A stretch of DNA of 64,000 nucleotides from Carya illinoinensis (Eukaryota; Streptophyta; Magnoliopsida; Fagales; Juglandaceae). A program made the position numbers and the translations under genes. A model generated the notes under the pieces. It did no database searches, was not told the origin of the DNA, and saw only the letters and a program-made list of their open reading frames with translations. The stretch's first letter is position 1, and every line of letters begins with the position of its first letter. Below, in pieces: positions 1-12,023 of this stretch. The stretch covers positions 248,001 to 312,000 of the forward strand of contig NC_056752.1 of NCBI RefSeq assembly GCF_018687715.1, given 5' to 3'.

Positions 1-2758
1 TCTCTTCTTATTAGATCACTTTCACTTAAGCTACTAGGTTATATGGGATTAGAGGGCTTGAAGAACTCCTAAAGGACCCATGTATTCAGGACATACATTG
101 TTTTAGCCCTGCAGATATTTCTCTTTCTTTTGAATTATCAAAACTCATCTTGTACAAAGTACTCAAACAAAAACATTCAAATATTGCCTATAACGGATGT
201 GGAATAGAAAGTTTGGAACTTCTTTTAAGTATGTAGGCATATGAAACATATCTAGACGATTGCTCTATAAAGTAAAGTACTACAATGTGAGTCATTCTAG
301 TACCCAGAGAGGAAAAAAAAAAAAAGACCAATGGTATTCTGGCACCCAAACAATTCCTTCTTCGATTTAGGAAGGAATTATTCTTGCCTGTGACTAGCTC
401 ATTAGACTACTTTTCTCCTAATGGGAGTATAGTTTAGATTAATTTGGGATTAATCTCCTATATGATATAAAGAAAATTAAGTTATAAATTAATAACTAGG
501 CATCATGGCACAATAGATAATTAGGAAATTTAGTAGAATTTTGATATTGCGACTTGTGTTAATTATTTTTGTTCTAGCCTAGATTGAAGGGGCAATATTC
601 TTAGATGTGTGTGCAATTAAATGCACATAGGATAGTAATTTTGAGATAGCAGAGAAGAAAGGCTAGAGATTGAGGATGCAACTTAATTGGCTTATTAATC
701 TCCTCCATGAGCAATAGTTGAAAACAAATGACAATTTTTGTGAGTGCCTGATAGCCTTAGACCATCATTGTTGTAAAAACCTCTAAAACGTATTGAGTGA
801 AATTGTAAGTGCGTGTGAATACATGCACTCTAATTTTCATAGAAGTTGAAGGAATTAACTAACACATAGAGCTAAATCACTATTTTTCCTTTGAGAATAT
901 TGTGGATATTAACGAGAAGTTGTGCATTTTTTTTTTAATACAAAGATTTTTTGCTCCCATATTTGAGATTGAGTATTATAATCTTGAAACAACTTAGATT
1001 AACTCACTAATAAGTAAATACTCTCTAATTAGTGGGGGCATTAAAATATGAATATGCACTGGTAATCTTGCTAAGGTTTTCTTTCTTTCTCTCAAAGACA
1101 ACTAGGTCCTTTCATTTATATAAACTTTTGAGCAACCCTTAAGAGTAATGTAATACCAAGCACCTTGGATGTTTACACTGATGCAAGATGAGATAAAGAT
1201 CTTGCTCGTGGTTGCACTGATGATAGATAGGTTTTAGGCTAAGATAATTTATTGAAAATTTTTATTTCTCTTCTACAGTGGATCGAAGAATAAGAAAAAA
1301 TTGAATAAGTAAGAAATAAAGATATATCGTTTGATAGCTGCTAAAACATTACATATTACATTTATTGCATGAAGTGATGTTCTTTTAGAGCTTTGAATGC
1401 CATATTGGCAAAGTTTATACTTAATTTGATTTAAGGCTCAATGAAGATAGTGGTAGTAGTGATAATTCCTAGAGGTTTATAAGTTTGATGGTCACTCATT
1501 GAGTCAGTGATATTATTTCTCGGATGGAGAGATGATATGCTAATATGTGCCATAGAGGCATATGATGACTGGTGTGAAGCTTGAGAAAATAAAGTTTTTC
1601 TCACTAATAAAATCTCTCTACTTTATTTAGCAGAGTCAATGAGAAAAAACAATGAGTATTTTCTATGTTAAAGTTTATTTACATGCACACCAAGGACATG
1701 AAATAAGAAATATTGTCTCATCATATAAATGTGATTCCAAAGTTTTTTTTTTCTTTTTTTTAATCAGAAGGAAAATATATTTTTAGAAAATATTTTCTGA
1801 ATCACAATTGTATGAGTTATATGATGAAAGCAATTATCTCACAACATTATAACTTACTGAGAATGAAGTTATAAGTTATTTATGGCGCAAAGTAATATCA
1901 CACTTAGGTTGATGTAATATGGAGTTGCAGCCTTAATTCTAACATGTCACCCTTAGATCAAGTACATTTGCAATTTAGTTAGGCTAAGTGATTATCTTGT
2001 GTAAATGCGAATTCAATTAAGATGGCAATATGGAGGATCTAAGTTTGAATATTTTTTATTGAGTCAAGAATTTCCTTATATTTCCAGCGAGGGTGGCGTA
2101 TTGTGAATTTTTATTAACACTTGTTTTTTTATGGAAATAAACTTTTTATTCTACATTACCTTAGTATTAATATTTTTCAAATTTTTTTTATAAAAGATCT
2201 CTGAAAATAGTGGGAGTATATCTCTTAATAAGGGTGTACCACTAATAATAGTTACTCCCAAAACTCACTAGAATATAAATATCCTTATAAATACTGTTGT
2301 AGCTATATATCAGTATTCTCTCATCGTTTAGATACTAGAAGATAATATTTTTAATATATGCTCTGCTAAAGGTATTGAATTCACATAGTAAGAATCTTAA
2401 TATAGAATTTTAGATTCATTCCACTTATATGATCCAACATATGGTTGTCGATCTGATTAACAAATGAAAGTGGAATTGATAAAGGTATAAACCCATCACT
2501 TGGCACTAGTTGAGTTGCATTTAGTTAACCATTGCTCATACATTTGATGGAATATTTTCTAGAAGGGGTTAAATAGTTGATTCTTACAGGACAATTAGAT
2601 TGTTAGCTTTTGTGATGTTTAGGCATGAAGTACTTAAAGTGCATGATTATTGCTTGTACTGTTTTGGTACAACAAATGAATGCTACTAGTACTATTTTCA
2701 TACGGCCTTAACCAAATATATATTCAAAGATACTCAATAGGCCTAGTCATTATTGTTT
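1..2758. other. AT-rich intergenic DNA, no gene recognised
   Basis: No reading frame of useful length or recognisable protein similarity on either strand. The sequence is AT-rich with short homopolymer runs. Its texture resembles old transposon DNA, but I could not align it to any element elsewhere in the window, so I assign no family. Confidence 0.6.
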
Positions 2759-2961
2759 GGCCTTATTTGGATTTAGATATGAGATGGTTTTAGATGAAAG
2801 GTGAAAGTTGAATAAAATATTGTTGGAATATTATTATTATTTTAGAATTTAAAAAAGTTGAATTGGAATTTGAAAAATTTGAATTGCTTATTATATTTTT
2901 TCTGAAAATTTGAAAATGTTGTAATGATGAGATGAGATACTTTTCGAATCCAAACAGGGCC
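2759..2961. mobile_element. MITE, family M1, copy 1
   Basis: A 203-bp non-coding element with imperfect terminal inverted repeats: the left end reads GGCCTTATTTGGATT and the reverse complement of the right end reads GGCCCTGTTTGGATT. The interior is AT-rich, with the phrases GTTGAATAAAATATTGTTGG and TTGTAATGATGAGATGAGAT. Close relatives of this interior lie at 29252-29717 and 43788-43981. No target duplication was certain. The superfamily is not established; PIF/Harbinger-like is a guess. Confidence 0.7.
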
Positions 2962-3359
2962 TTAATGACCTATTGAATAAAATGGATTCTTTGAACACTA
3001 TTAACAATCCTCGAAAAGTGTCTTCTTAAAAGAGATGATGATCTGGTTGTTTTAGATTATTAATTATTATTTAATGAGTGGATTTTCATACTATGAGTTA
3101 GTGGATACGGGTTTGTGAAAAGTAGCTCAAATTTCACGTCTTGTGAGGAAATACTTTTAGGGATGTTGTTATGTTGATCTTATCTCAGAGAGATTTGGTA
3201 TAGTGCTTCCATTTTTCTTTTATACGTGTATTTGATGGTCGCACAACCTATTTGTCGGTATGAACAAAATTGAGTACATATTCAGAAATGCAGACCTGGG
3301 GTCTTGCCCATTATGTATGAGTAAGAGATGTAGTAAAGGGTTGCCCATAGTGGGCATCC

Positions 3360-3780
3360 CTTCCACTTCCCTTAGATAGGGCTATGAAGTGGCTTAATAA
3401 CCACTTCATCAACCTTGATGGCTGGCTCTTAACGGCCAGTGAAGGGTTACATTTAGAGAGGCTATTTATATAGCCGAGGATTACGCTTTGGATGAAACAC
3501 TTGATGCACAAATAGAAAATATCTCTCTCAAAATGTGTCTCTATTGTCCCGGCATTTAGGCTATGGAAATAGAAAATCTCCTTTTCAAAATGCGTCAAGC
3601 GGTACACTTTCCCTTTTCCTTGGCTACGAGTTATGAAGTGGCAGTGACTTCATGAGCCTTGATGGCTAGCCCTAATGGTTACACTTAGAGCGACCAGTCG
3701 CCTTTGGATGAAACACTTGATGTACAAATAGAAATCCCTCTCAAAATGTGTCTATGTAGTCCCAGCATTTAGTATGTGAA
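3360..3780. repeat. Diverged tandem duplication of about 230-250 bp
   Basis: Two neighbouring blocks share the same order of phrases: TATGAAGTGG (3383 and 3632), CTTGATGGCT, then GATGAAACACTTGATG (3491 and 3717), then CTCTCAAAATGTGTCT. Spacing differs slightly (about 250 then 226 bases), so indels followed the duplication. No coding function is apparent. Confidence 0.6.
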
Positions 3781-4086
3781 AATGTGAATATTGCTATGGA
3801 TTTACTTCGTAGCACAATACATCATCGACAATGATGATTTTGGGTGAACAATACCCATGGAGAAGTCTATGGAACAAACACATCCGATTTACGACTTGTC
3901 ACTCGATGTAAATGCTTCTGCCATACTCTTATCTAGTTTTTCTAACAAAAGTCATTCTTTCTTTATTATAAATTAGCTTTTTGCCCTTTTATGATATTTA
4001 GAGTAGCTTTATACATAATTTATGGAAATTTTTATAATTTATTGTCACTAAAATTTATGCATATTTGCTTTTACCTCTAGGTGAGG

Positions 4087-4538
4087 ACTCTCAAATACAC
4101 AACCTTCCATTGGCATGGGTGAATCGTAAAAGTGGAGAACAAATTGGGGATATGATCGGCAAGGTAATAAAAGTAGACATTCAAGAGGATGGTATTGGAT
4201 GGGGGAACTATTTGCGTGTAAAATTGAAATTGATCTAACAAAAGTGATATATATAGGCAAAACGGTTAACTTTCAAGGATAGAATTTGGGTGTTTCTGAA
4301 GTATGAAAGACTATTACGAATGTGCTTAAAATGTGGCTGGATAGTGCATGGGAAGCATAGATGTCTCAACAGCGGTAGAAAAAATACTCAGAGCAGTATG
4401 ATGGAAAATCAATTTGGTTCATGCATGCATGCAAAGTCCAAGATACGTAAAAGGAATATAGTAAAATCAAAAGTCTCTAAGGTTGAAAAAATAAATGCAA
4501 ATGATCAGGATAACAAGCAGGGTTGTGAGATGGGGTAG
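4087..4538 (+). pseudogene. LINE ORF1 remnant (DUF4283-type with zinc knuckle)
   Basis: Translation gives the typical end of a plant LINE ORF1: a segment like NLPLAWVNRKSGEQIG, then WGNYLRVKLKL, then the KYERLLRMCLKCGWIVHGK zinc-knuckle region. In intact copies this RNA-binding protein packages LINE RNA with ORF2 protein. Here stops and a frameshift separate the DUF4283-like part from the knuckle, and the N-terminus is gone. The match to the ORF1 at 37404-38822 (KYERLPSFCFGCG) supports the assignment. Confidence 0.75.
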
Positions 4539-4699
4539 TTCCTCTAATACCAGGATAGGTCCGATGGTGGCCAGCAATGCCATGAGCTAAACAAATTCGG
4601 GGAGGAGCAAAAAAATGTGGCAACAATCAAAAGGATATTGGAGAAGATCACGAAGGATACCGAGGAATTAATGGTGGAAATGATTGAAAATGGCATGGC

Positions 4700-7605
4700 A
4701 AAATTTATTTCAAACTTGGAAACCCTCGGATAGTTTAGGACATTTTCCTATTGGTGAGGAACAAGAAACCCAATGTAGTTTTTATCATTAAGACAAAATT
4801 AAAAACATGAAGAATTGAAGTTTTAAAGGGAAGATTGGGCTTTAAATGATGTTTTGTGGTAGAACTGATGGAGAGAAGTGATGGATTGGATTTGTTAAGG
4901 AAAATGGAAGTTGAAGTAGTGAACTTCTCATAGAGACAAATCAATGCTTTGGTAACATATGAAGATGCAAAAATTAGGTGGCTACTTACTGGTTTTTATT
5001 GGCAACCAGAAGCCAATAAGAAGGAGTCGTGAGAACTTATGGCTATATTAAAGCCTCCTAAACACTATGCTTGGTGTGTGATTGGGGACTTCAATGAAAC
5101 TATTTTTCCAACTGAGAAGCAAGAGGGTAGACAAAGACTTGAAAGCCAAATGGAAAACTTTAGAAAAGTCCTAGAAGATAATAACCTATATGACCTTGGA
5201 TGGAGGGAGGATAAGTTCACTTGGAGTAACATGCAAATGAGACTTTTACAAAAGAAAGGCTAGACGAGGCAGTTGCAAATCCACAGTAGTCAAAGGTCAC
5301 AAAGAAGTTTGAGTTGAAAAGTTGACTACGAGAAGTTCAGATCACAAACAAATTCTCCTTACTATGAATGAGGAATGCAAAAGCTTGGACATAGGACAAA
5401 GTTATTCAGATATGAAGTAAGATGAGCAACAGATGAAGGGTGTGAAAGGTTAATAGAACCAAAGTGGTCAAATGGTGCAGTAAATTCAAATCCTTTGAAA
5501 ATAGTACAAGATCTCCTAAAATCATGTAGTGGTGCTTTAACTAGATGGAGTTATGAGAGATTTGGGTATAGTGATAACGATATTGGGGCCAAAAAAAAAT
5601 TGAAAACTTGCAAGATGATGAAGGTCTTTAAAATGTAGAAGAGATCAAATGATTAAAAGAAGAGTTGGGTATTTTACTTGAACAAGAAGACAATAAATTG
5701 AGACAAAGGGCAAAAAAAAAAAAAAAAAACTAGTATCATCGTGGGGACAAGAATATAAAATTCTTACATGTTTGTGCAAACTAGAGGAGAAGAAAGAATA
5801 TATGATCAAGCAAATAATGAATTCTCAAAATAGAATACCAAAGGAGACATCTAAGATCGAAGAGGCATTCAAGAACTATTTTGAATATTTATTCATATCC
5901 TCAACTCCAGCAGAAGAAAAGATAAAATATTGCTTGCAATTAGTGGCGTCTCAAGTTATAGAGGATATAAATGCAGGCCTTCAAAAGGAATTCACAAGAG
6001 CTTAAGAAGCTTTCACTGAATGGCTCCATTAAAGTCATAGGCTTGGATGGTTTTGGAGCATGTTTTTTCAAACCTATTGGGATAAAGTAGGAGATGAGAT
6101 GTATAATGGTATTTACAATGAGAGGGTATGAATCACTCTCTTAATTTTACTTACACCACCTTAATCCCAAAAGTGTGTGTCTGTTAGTGATTTTAGACCC
6201 ATTAGTGCTTGTAATGTTTTATATAAGATTATTTCCAAAGGTCTAGCAAATAGGCTAAAGAAAGTACTCTCAGCAATAATCTCAAGCAACCAAAGTGCCT
6301 TATCTCTAGTAAATTGGTTATTAACAATGTTATGGTGGCTTATGAAGCATTACATGCAATGAAAATCATACAAAGATGATGAAATGGAAGCATGGCACTT
6401 AACCTTGATATGTTTAAAACTTATAATAAAGTTGAATGACCTCATCTAGAAGCAGTAATGAGGAAGTTAGGTTTTGGAGAAAAAAGGATTGCACTGATTA
6501 TAGGTTGTGTAACTACAGCTTCTTACTTAGTGGTAGTTAATGGAAAGCCTAGAGAAAAAATCATTCCTTCCAGGATTATAAGATAAGGACATCCCCTATC
6601 TACTTACCTCTTCATTTTGTGTGTTGAAGGGTTTGAGCTTTTTGATAAACCTATCTAAAAAAAGAGCTGAAACAAAAGGAGGAGTAGTAGCAAGGGATGA
6701 CACAAAGATAAATCACATTCTGTTTGCAGATGATTGTATTCTTATTTGTCGAGCTAGACTATTAGAGTGGACAATTACAACAACTCCTAGATAATTACAA
6801 ACATTCTGTTTGTAGATGACACAAAGCAGATGATTGTCTTAACAAATAAGAACTAGATTCTACAAGAAGCAAAAGCTATAGCTAGTGGAACTTATGAAAG
6901 TATTTAAGGCTACCAATAATAGTGGGGAAATCAAAATACAATATATTTAGGTGTATAAAGGAAGGAGTGTGGCAAAAGATTAATAATTGGAAGAACAACT
7001 GTCTATCCCAAATAGGTAAGGAGATACTTATTAAGGTAGTCATACAAGCAATTTCATCATTCTCCATGAGTGTTTTCAAACTGCCAAGAAATTTGTGCAA
7101 GGAAATTTCTTCCATGATATTTAGATTCTGGTGGGGTTACAAGTAATGTGATAAGAGAATTCAGTGAAAGAGTTGATCCAAGATTGGGGAACCAAAAGCA
7201 AAAGGAGGTCAGAGATTTAAAGATATTGAGAGTTTTAAAGGCTATGCTGGCAAAATAATGTTGGAGAATATTGAATAAACTACTCAACAACTGCAAAGAT
7301 CATGAAAGAAAAGTATTTCAAATATGGCCATTTCCTAGATGCAAATACAGGACATGGCCCATCAATAATATGGAGAAGCTTGTGGTCTTCCATGGACCTG
7401 GTTAAAGAGGGATATGGAGGGTGAGAGAAATGAGCATAATATCAAAATATGGGATGATAAGTAGATACCAACATCATCATCTTATTGTATTTAGTCTCTA
7501 ATAAAAATCCTACATAGAGAATCTAGAGGCAATGATCTTATTGATAAAGAGAATCGAAGGTGGAATGAAAATGTCATAAATGAAATCTTTAAGAAAGATA
7601 AGTGA
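4700..7605 (+). pseudogene. LINE ORF2 remnant (endonuclease and reverse transcriptase)
   Basis: Recognisable pieces in order: an endonuclease core with VIGDFNETIFPTEKQEGR and DKFTWSN at 5039-5263; an RT segment with [24 protein letters not shown] at 6177-6300 followed by a NQSAL motif; the catalytic FADD box near 6720-6745 (LFADDCILICRA); the later RT segment INNWKNNCLSQIGKEILIK at 6922-7146; and KIMKEKYFKYG beyond 7290. Frames change repeatedly and stops are numerous. An A-rich run at 5711-5729 lies between the endonuclease and RT. No activity is possible. Confidence 0.85.
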
Positions 7606-7608
7606 TTG

Positions 7609-8661
7609 AGTTGAAATATTGCATATTTCATACGTTTAGAACTAATACATTTTAATCATTTCATGACACTATTATTGGTTTTAGATAGAAAAATGGTTAA
7701 TAAGCATAAATACGAGTTGTGATTTTTACTCGATTAATATCATTTTTTTATTCTTATTTTTATAACTCGTGATTTAATTAGATAATATCTCCTCATATGC
7801 ACAATATATTTTTTATATTCAATTCTTTCTTTTAATTTACTTTTGATTTCCTATTCAATTGAGGAACACAAGGATATGGAGCTAAATAGGCTATGGAAAT
7901 GCAAAGTATTGGCTAGCCATGCTTTTTATGTAAGACTTGATGATTTTGAAGTCAAAAAAAGTGCAACTCTTGTATTAGACCAAATAGAAAATTCATTTTA
8001 TAGTGAAGAAAGTATGGGACCCTTTTTATGTGAGAGGAACAACTGGCATCTTTTTAGCAAAGAGAGCTGCTTTCTTTGCTTGCTTTTGTTTCTTTTGGAC
8101 GGCAATGTAGCAGCTGCAGGCCTTGGTATATGTAGATTTGGTCTCTTTGGTTTTGAAAAAAAAAAAAAAAGAAGAAAGGAAGAGAGTAGTTTGCTTCTTC
8201 CGGTTTTGGTGAGAGCTACGAAAACAAAATGTTGGACTGCAAAAAAAATTAAAAAAAAAAGGTTGAGGATGGACTAGGAAGAACCGAAAGGGAAAGACAC
8301 ATAGTAGGCTTTTAAAACTAGGCAGGAGGCTAGACTTGGGCTATCTGGTTTTCCAGAAAAACACAAGGAAAAGAGTTTTTTTTTTTTTTTTTTTTTTAGC
8401 TACGGATAGAAGAAGGCAACAGTAATGGAAATGGAAAAAAAAAAAAAAGGAAAAGCCTAAAACAACTGAGTTTGTTGGGATATGCGGCACTTCAGGAAAA
8501 AAGGAGCTTCAGCTGAAAAGGAAAGGAAAAAAGTTTTCTCTGGACAGGAGCTTTTGGCCTGACAGAACGAAAAGCATGGGGGATTTTTTTATACTGGACG
8601 GGGAGGCTGGCGTGAAGAGAAGGAGGAGGATACTGACTTATAAAGGAATTTTTTTTTTCAT

Positions 8662-8700
<39 letters not shown>

Positions 8701-10026
8701 GGGGGGCAGGGAGTCAATGGACTGAGAGCTTGACATTTTTTCTTTGGTTGAGCGATACACCCAGGAGGCAGCGTTTGAGCTGGGTTTTTGATTTTTTTTT
8801 TATTTTTAGTATTGGGGACCAAGTGCTCTGTTTTTAGAGGAGAAAACAGAGAGCTTTGGGAGCAAGACTTACGGACTGACTTAGAGAGAGAGTTTCGAGA
8901 GACGAGGAACCAAACGGAAGGGGAAAGGGCATTCAATTTTGGTTTTTGGGTGGATTTGAACCGAAGAAAAGAAATGGAGAGAGGATTTTTGAACGGAAGG
9001 GGGGAGCTTTATTTTTTTGTCTTCTCTTTGGGTTTGGAAAAGTATAGAAGTTTTCATCATTTTTTTTTTTTTTTTTTGTGAGAGAGATGGAACCAGGAGC
9101 TGGAAGAAAGAAGAGCTTGGGACGCTGGAGAGAGACGAAACGGACATACACGAAGGATTTTTATATTTTTCAGATCTTTGTTTTGACACTAAATGAAAGA
9201 GAGACAAATGGGAGCTGCAGGCTATTCTTTTTCTTGGATAGCAGACGAAATGGAGGGAGTTTTTGTTTTTGGAGTTCTATATTTTCTCTAGTTTTATTCT
9301 ATGGTCTAAGTTGTTTTCTAGTGTTAGCTTGTATTTTATTTTAGTTTTATCATGGAGAATATTTATTTGATTTTCATGATGCTTTTGATGAACATGGTTG
9401 GCTAAATTTTCGTACTAAGATTAGAGGTGAAGTTTAATGATTTAAACATTGTTTAAGATCAACATTGGAATTTATTTTGTGAGCTTGATCAATTGAAGGA
9501 TTTCATTAGATATTTTGATTGTCTATATATTTATCTTGATTTATTGTGATTTCTGAATACAATGAATGCTTGAAAAAATTTCTGTAATATTCAAATGAGT
9601 TTGTGAATGTTATAATCATCAATTGTTCATACTTAATCATTAGTGACTATTTTTCTTGACCTTAAATATTTAATCTTCCAATTAAACGGAATCATTATTC
9701 TAGTTTAATTGGAATAAATCGATCGAAAAAATATTCTAAATTATTAGACGGATCCTAGAAACCTTAGTCATTCTCCATATCAATTTACTTTATCATTTTA
9801 GTTTTATTATGTTATTTTAAAAATTTTCATCTCAATAATTTTCTTTTCTATTCGATTGCATTTTCATTTTAGTAATTTATTTTCATTGTTTGAAATATTT
9901 TCTTTATCACATAAGTCAATCCATGTGGATTCAACCATGTTAGGTACTACAACACCTGTATACTTGTAAGTAAAACAGTACTAAATTTTTGGTTCATTAG
10001 TTTGAATCAAAGTTTAGACGCAGCAA
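7609..10026 (+). mobile_element. Ty3/gypsy-type LTR (single, 5' LTR-like), ends approximate
   Basis: About 2.4 kb of non-coding, T-rich DNA ending just before a primer-binding-site-like sequence at 10031. The last 120 bases (the phrase about a bride of GGATTCAACC, then a GCTACAACACC-like run and a final CGCA) have the same layout as the end of the gypsy LTR at 48750-48877. The start at about 7609 is inferred from where LINE similarity stops. I see no second copy in the window, and the internal region after the PBS is replaced by hAT sequence, so this is an orphan LTR. Confidence 0.6.
8664..8699 (+). repeat. Uninterrupted run of 36 G
   Basis: Thirty-six consecutive G on the plus strand, followed by A and six more G. 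It lies inside the putative gypsy LTR. Such a run can fold into G-quadruplexes and is hard to sequence, so the exact length is uncertain. Confidence 0.9.
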
Positions 10027-10030
10027 GTTT

Positions 10031-10049
10031 TGGGCGCCGTTGCCGGGCA
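10031..10049 (+). other. LTR retrotransposon primer-binding site (tRNA-Asp-like)
   Basis: TGGGCGCCGTTGCCGGGCA closely matches the PBS of the complete gypsy element at 48883 (TGGCGCCGTTGCCGGGGA). This type, pairing with a tRNA-Asp 3' end, is common in Athila/Tat-like plant gypsy elements. It shows that the DNA to its left is a 5' LTR. Confidence 0.75.
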
Positions 10050-10111
10050 TTGCAACAGGTGATAAGATTTTTTTTTTAAGAAAAGAAAAAAAAATTAATA
10101 GTAATCTTTTG

Positions 10112-11126
10112 CTAACTTTCTCGTATTTTTTTTTGCAAGTACGATTTTTTTTTCAACCCCTCAGTTACAATTAAATTCAAAATATGTGCAGCACATCTAA
10201 CATGCAAATATTCACCACCCAAGAATGTCTTATTTACATCTTTAAGATAAACTTTTAAGATATCCCAAGGCAACATCATTAGACGACATATTATCAACCG
10301 AAACAGTCAAAATCTTTAACAACCCTCACTCCTTTATTGCGGTCTCCAAGGCCTTCCCAATCGTGTCACCCTTATGATCAGTTATTTGATAAAATTTAAT
10401 AATCTTTTTGTGAAGAACCCTATCAGAATCAATAAAATGCATAGTCAACAACATGTAATTTATATTTTAGATAGAAGTCCAAGTATCGGTAGTAAGGCAA
10501 ACTACCAAACCTGCCAATTGGCCTCTCAATATATTTTTATCTTTTATGTATATCTTTTTAATATCCTTTGCTACAATGTGACGAGAATGAAGCTTAAATC
10601 TCAGTTCCAACTCTTGGACAAATTCTTGGAACCCTTTACCCTTCACAAACTAAAAAGGCAGTTCGTCCATGACAATCATACGAGCTAATTTCCTTCTACA
10701 CTCATCGAGATTATACCTCGTATACCCCTTCAATGTTGGACTCCCGGCCCCACTACTCTCTTCTGCCATTTTAATATCTAGTCTAGATTGACCCTTCTCT
10801 ATTAAGGATTTTAATATTGGACTCTTCTTGCATTGTTCCTCTAAATAGACCTTCAGCTGGGATGTATCATGTTTCCTATAGTGACATCCATAGATTTTTC
10901 CATAGTGATTACATTTAGCTTGTGGGCTGTTGGCGTCACCACCCTCTAGTTTGGTAAAGTGTTGCCAAACTATGGACATAGGTTTCTTGCCCTGTGTGGG
11001 CTTCGGAGCAGGGCAAGGTGTACTCCCTGTAGGGGTGGGAGTAGAGTTAAGTTCTGGGGTAGGGGTATTGGCTAGGGCAGGCGAGCTATCACTGAAATTT
11101 GAATCCATTTGAGAAGACATTTCTGA
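10112..11126 (-). pseudogene. hAT transposase, N-terminal part, broken
   Basis: The N-terminal part starts near MSSQMDSNF (11126 leftward), with a Ser/Pro/Thr-rich leader and then a BED-type zinc finger (AKCNHYGKIYGCHYRKHDTS). The second finger cysteine appears replaced by Tyr (CNHY rather than CxxC). Further on, minus-strand translation gives LTTDTWTS and VSVDNMSSND-like segments typical of the hAT catalytic domain, then HVRCAAHILNLIV at 10112-10297. These pieces lie in different frames. The C-terminal dimerisation domain is absent. In intact form it would cut and paste the element from its 5-27 bp ends; this copy cannot. Confidence 0.8.
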
Positions 11127-11575
11127 CTCCCCAACACAATAAAAAAATTTCAAAGTGCAATCCAACACAATCATCAAACTGCTAGGTTGCATTGTTCTAA
11201 ATTTATTAAGATTTGAAACATACTTACAAGTTGAACACATACACTATACACCGAATAGTTGTTCTAAAGGTTAATTTAAAATTAAATATGTCATATACAT
11301 AGTAAGTTTGAACAATCTAGAATATGTGAGGATGAGTTCGATTTTCCATTTAATTTAAAAAAAAAAAAACTATGATTTTTAAATGATGATGGTTTAAAAA
11401 ATTGTTCTCATTCTTGAAAATTTTCTCTAACATGGTATATTTTCATATATAAACAGCCCAAAGTTGTTATCAACATTGAGAAAGATAAGAAGCAAAGTTT
11501 TGCAATCAAAAACTGCATACAAATAGTAGACCCACACATTGATTTAGGTTTCATTGATTGAAATCCCTAAAAGCA

Positions 11576-11862
11576 ATTAGGGTTTCGGATTGGAACCCTA
11601 ATTTAATTTAGGGTTCCAATCCGAAACCCCTAAATCAATTTAGGGGTTTCATTGATTTAGGAGTTTCAATCAATGAAACCCAAAAAAATATTAAGTTAAA
11701 TTAGGGTTCCAACCCGAAACCCTAAATTGATTTAGGGGGTTTCAATCAATGAAAGTTAAAACCCCAAAAACAATTAGGGTTTCGGAAATGAAACCCCTAA
11801 ATTAATTTAGGGTTTCGGATTGGAACCCTAATTTAATTTAGGGTTCCAATCGGAAAGCCTAA
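11576..11862. repeat. Array of palindromes with TTTAGGG/CCCTAAA motifs
   Basis: Two near-perfect palindromes of about 58 bp (about 11577-11636 and 11805-11862) share arms of TTAGGGTTTCGGATTGGAAC facing their complement. Between them are shorter inverted repeats built from GGTTTCATTGATT and its complement. The block would form large hairpins as single strand. It sits in the 5' non-coding zone of the hAT remnant, so it is probably that element's subterminal repeat region rather than true telomeric DNA. Confidence 0.8.
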
Positions 11863-12023
11863 ATTGGTCACAGCCCCTTCGTCCCCCGCCTCCACTGGGG
11901 GGCTTCCATAAGGGCGGGGGCCCTCGTCCCCTGCCCTTGTGGTGCGGATACCCCGCCCCACATATGCGGGGACGGGGTGAACGGGATGAAGCAGCGGGGT
12001 CCAGGGCGCCTCTGCCCACCCCT

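Larger units (their letters stand above)
4048..7605 (+). mobile_element. Decayed LINE (L1-type) remnant
   Basis: A plus-strand LINE whose modules are in the normal order: ORF1 C-terminal part with zinc knuckle, endonuclease, reverse transcriptase, then the region after RT. All are broken by many stops and frameshifts, so it is old. The 3' end (connection domain, zf-RVT, RNase H, poly(A)) is missing; similarity stops near 7605, where a gypsy LTR appears to begin. The intact LINE at 37322-42980 is a good model for the missing parts, although the two differ a lot. Confidence 0.85.
10100..12023 (-). mobile_element. 5' part of a hAT DNA transposon
   Basis: Minus-strand element. The right boundary reads, on the minus strand, TAGGGGTGGGCAGAGGCGCC, a typical hAT terminus. 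Inside it come a GC-rich subterminal zone (11870-12020), a palindrome array (11576-11862), then a BED-finger transposase gene running leftward. Sequence after the first third of the transposase catalytic region is missing beyond about 10100, and the other terminus was not found. The base immediately right of the terminus belongs to a copia RT frame, suggesting insertion into that copia element. Confidence 0.7.

Noticed and set aside
4048..4260. Minus-strand frame of 70 codons
   Set aside because: Lies opposite the LINE ORF1 remnant, which reads better on the plus strand.
8658..8936. Minus-strand open frame with a polyproline end
   Set aside because: The prolines are just the complement of the 36-G run; no family resemblance.
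11576..11862. Interstitial telomere tract
   Set aside because: TTTAGGG cores occur in palindromic arms separated by other words, not as a tandem telomere array.
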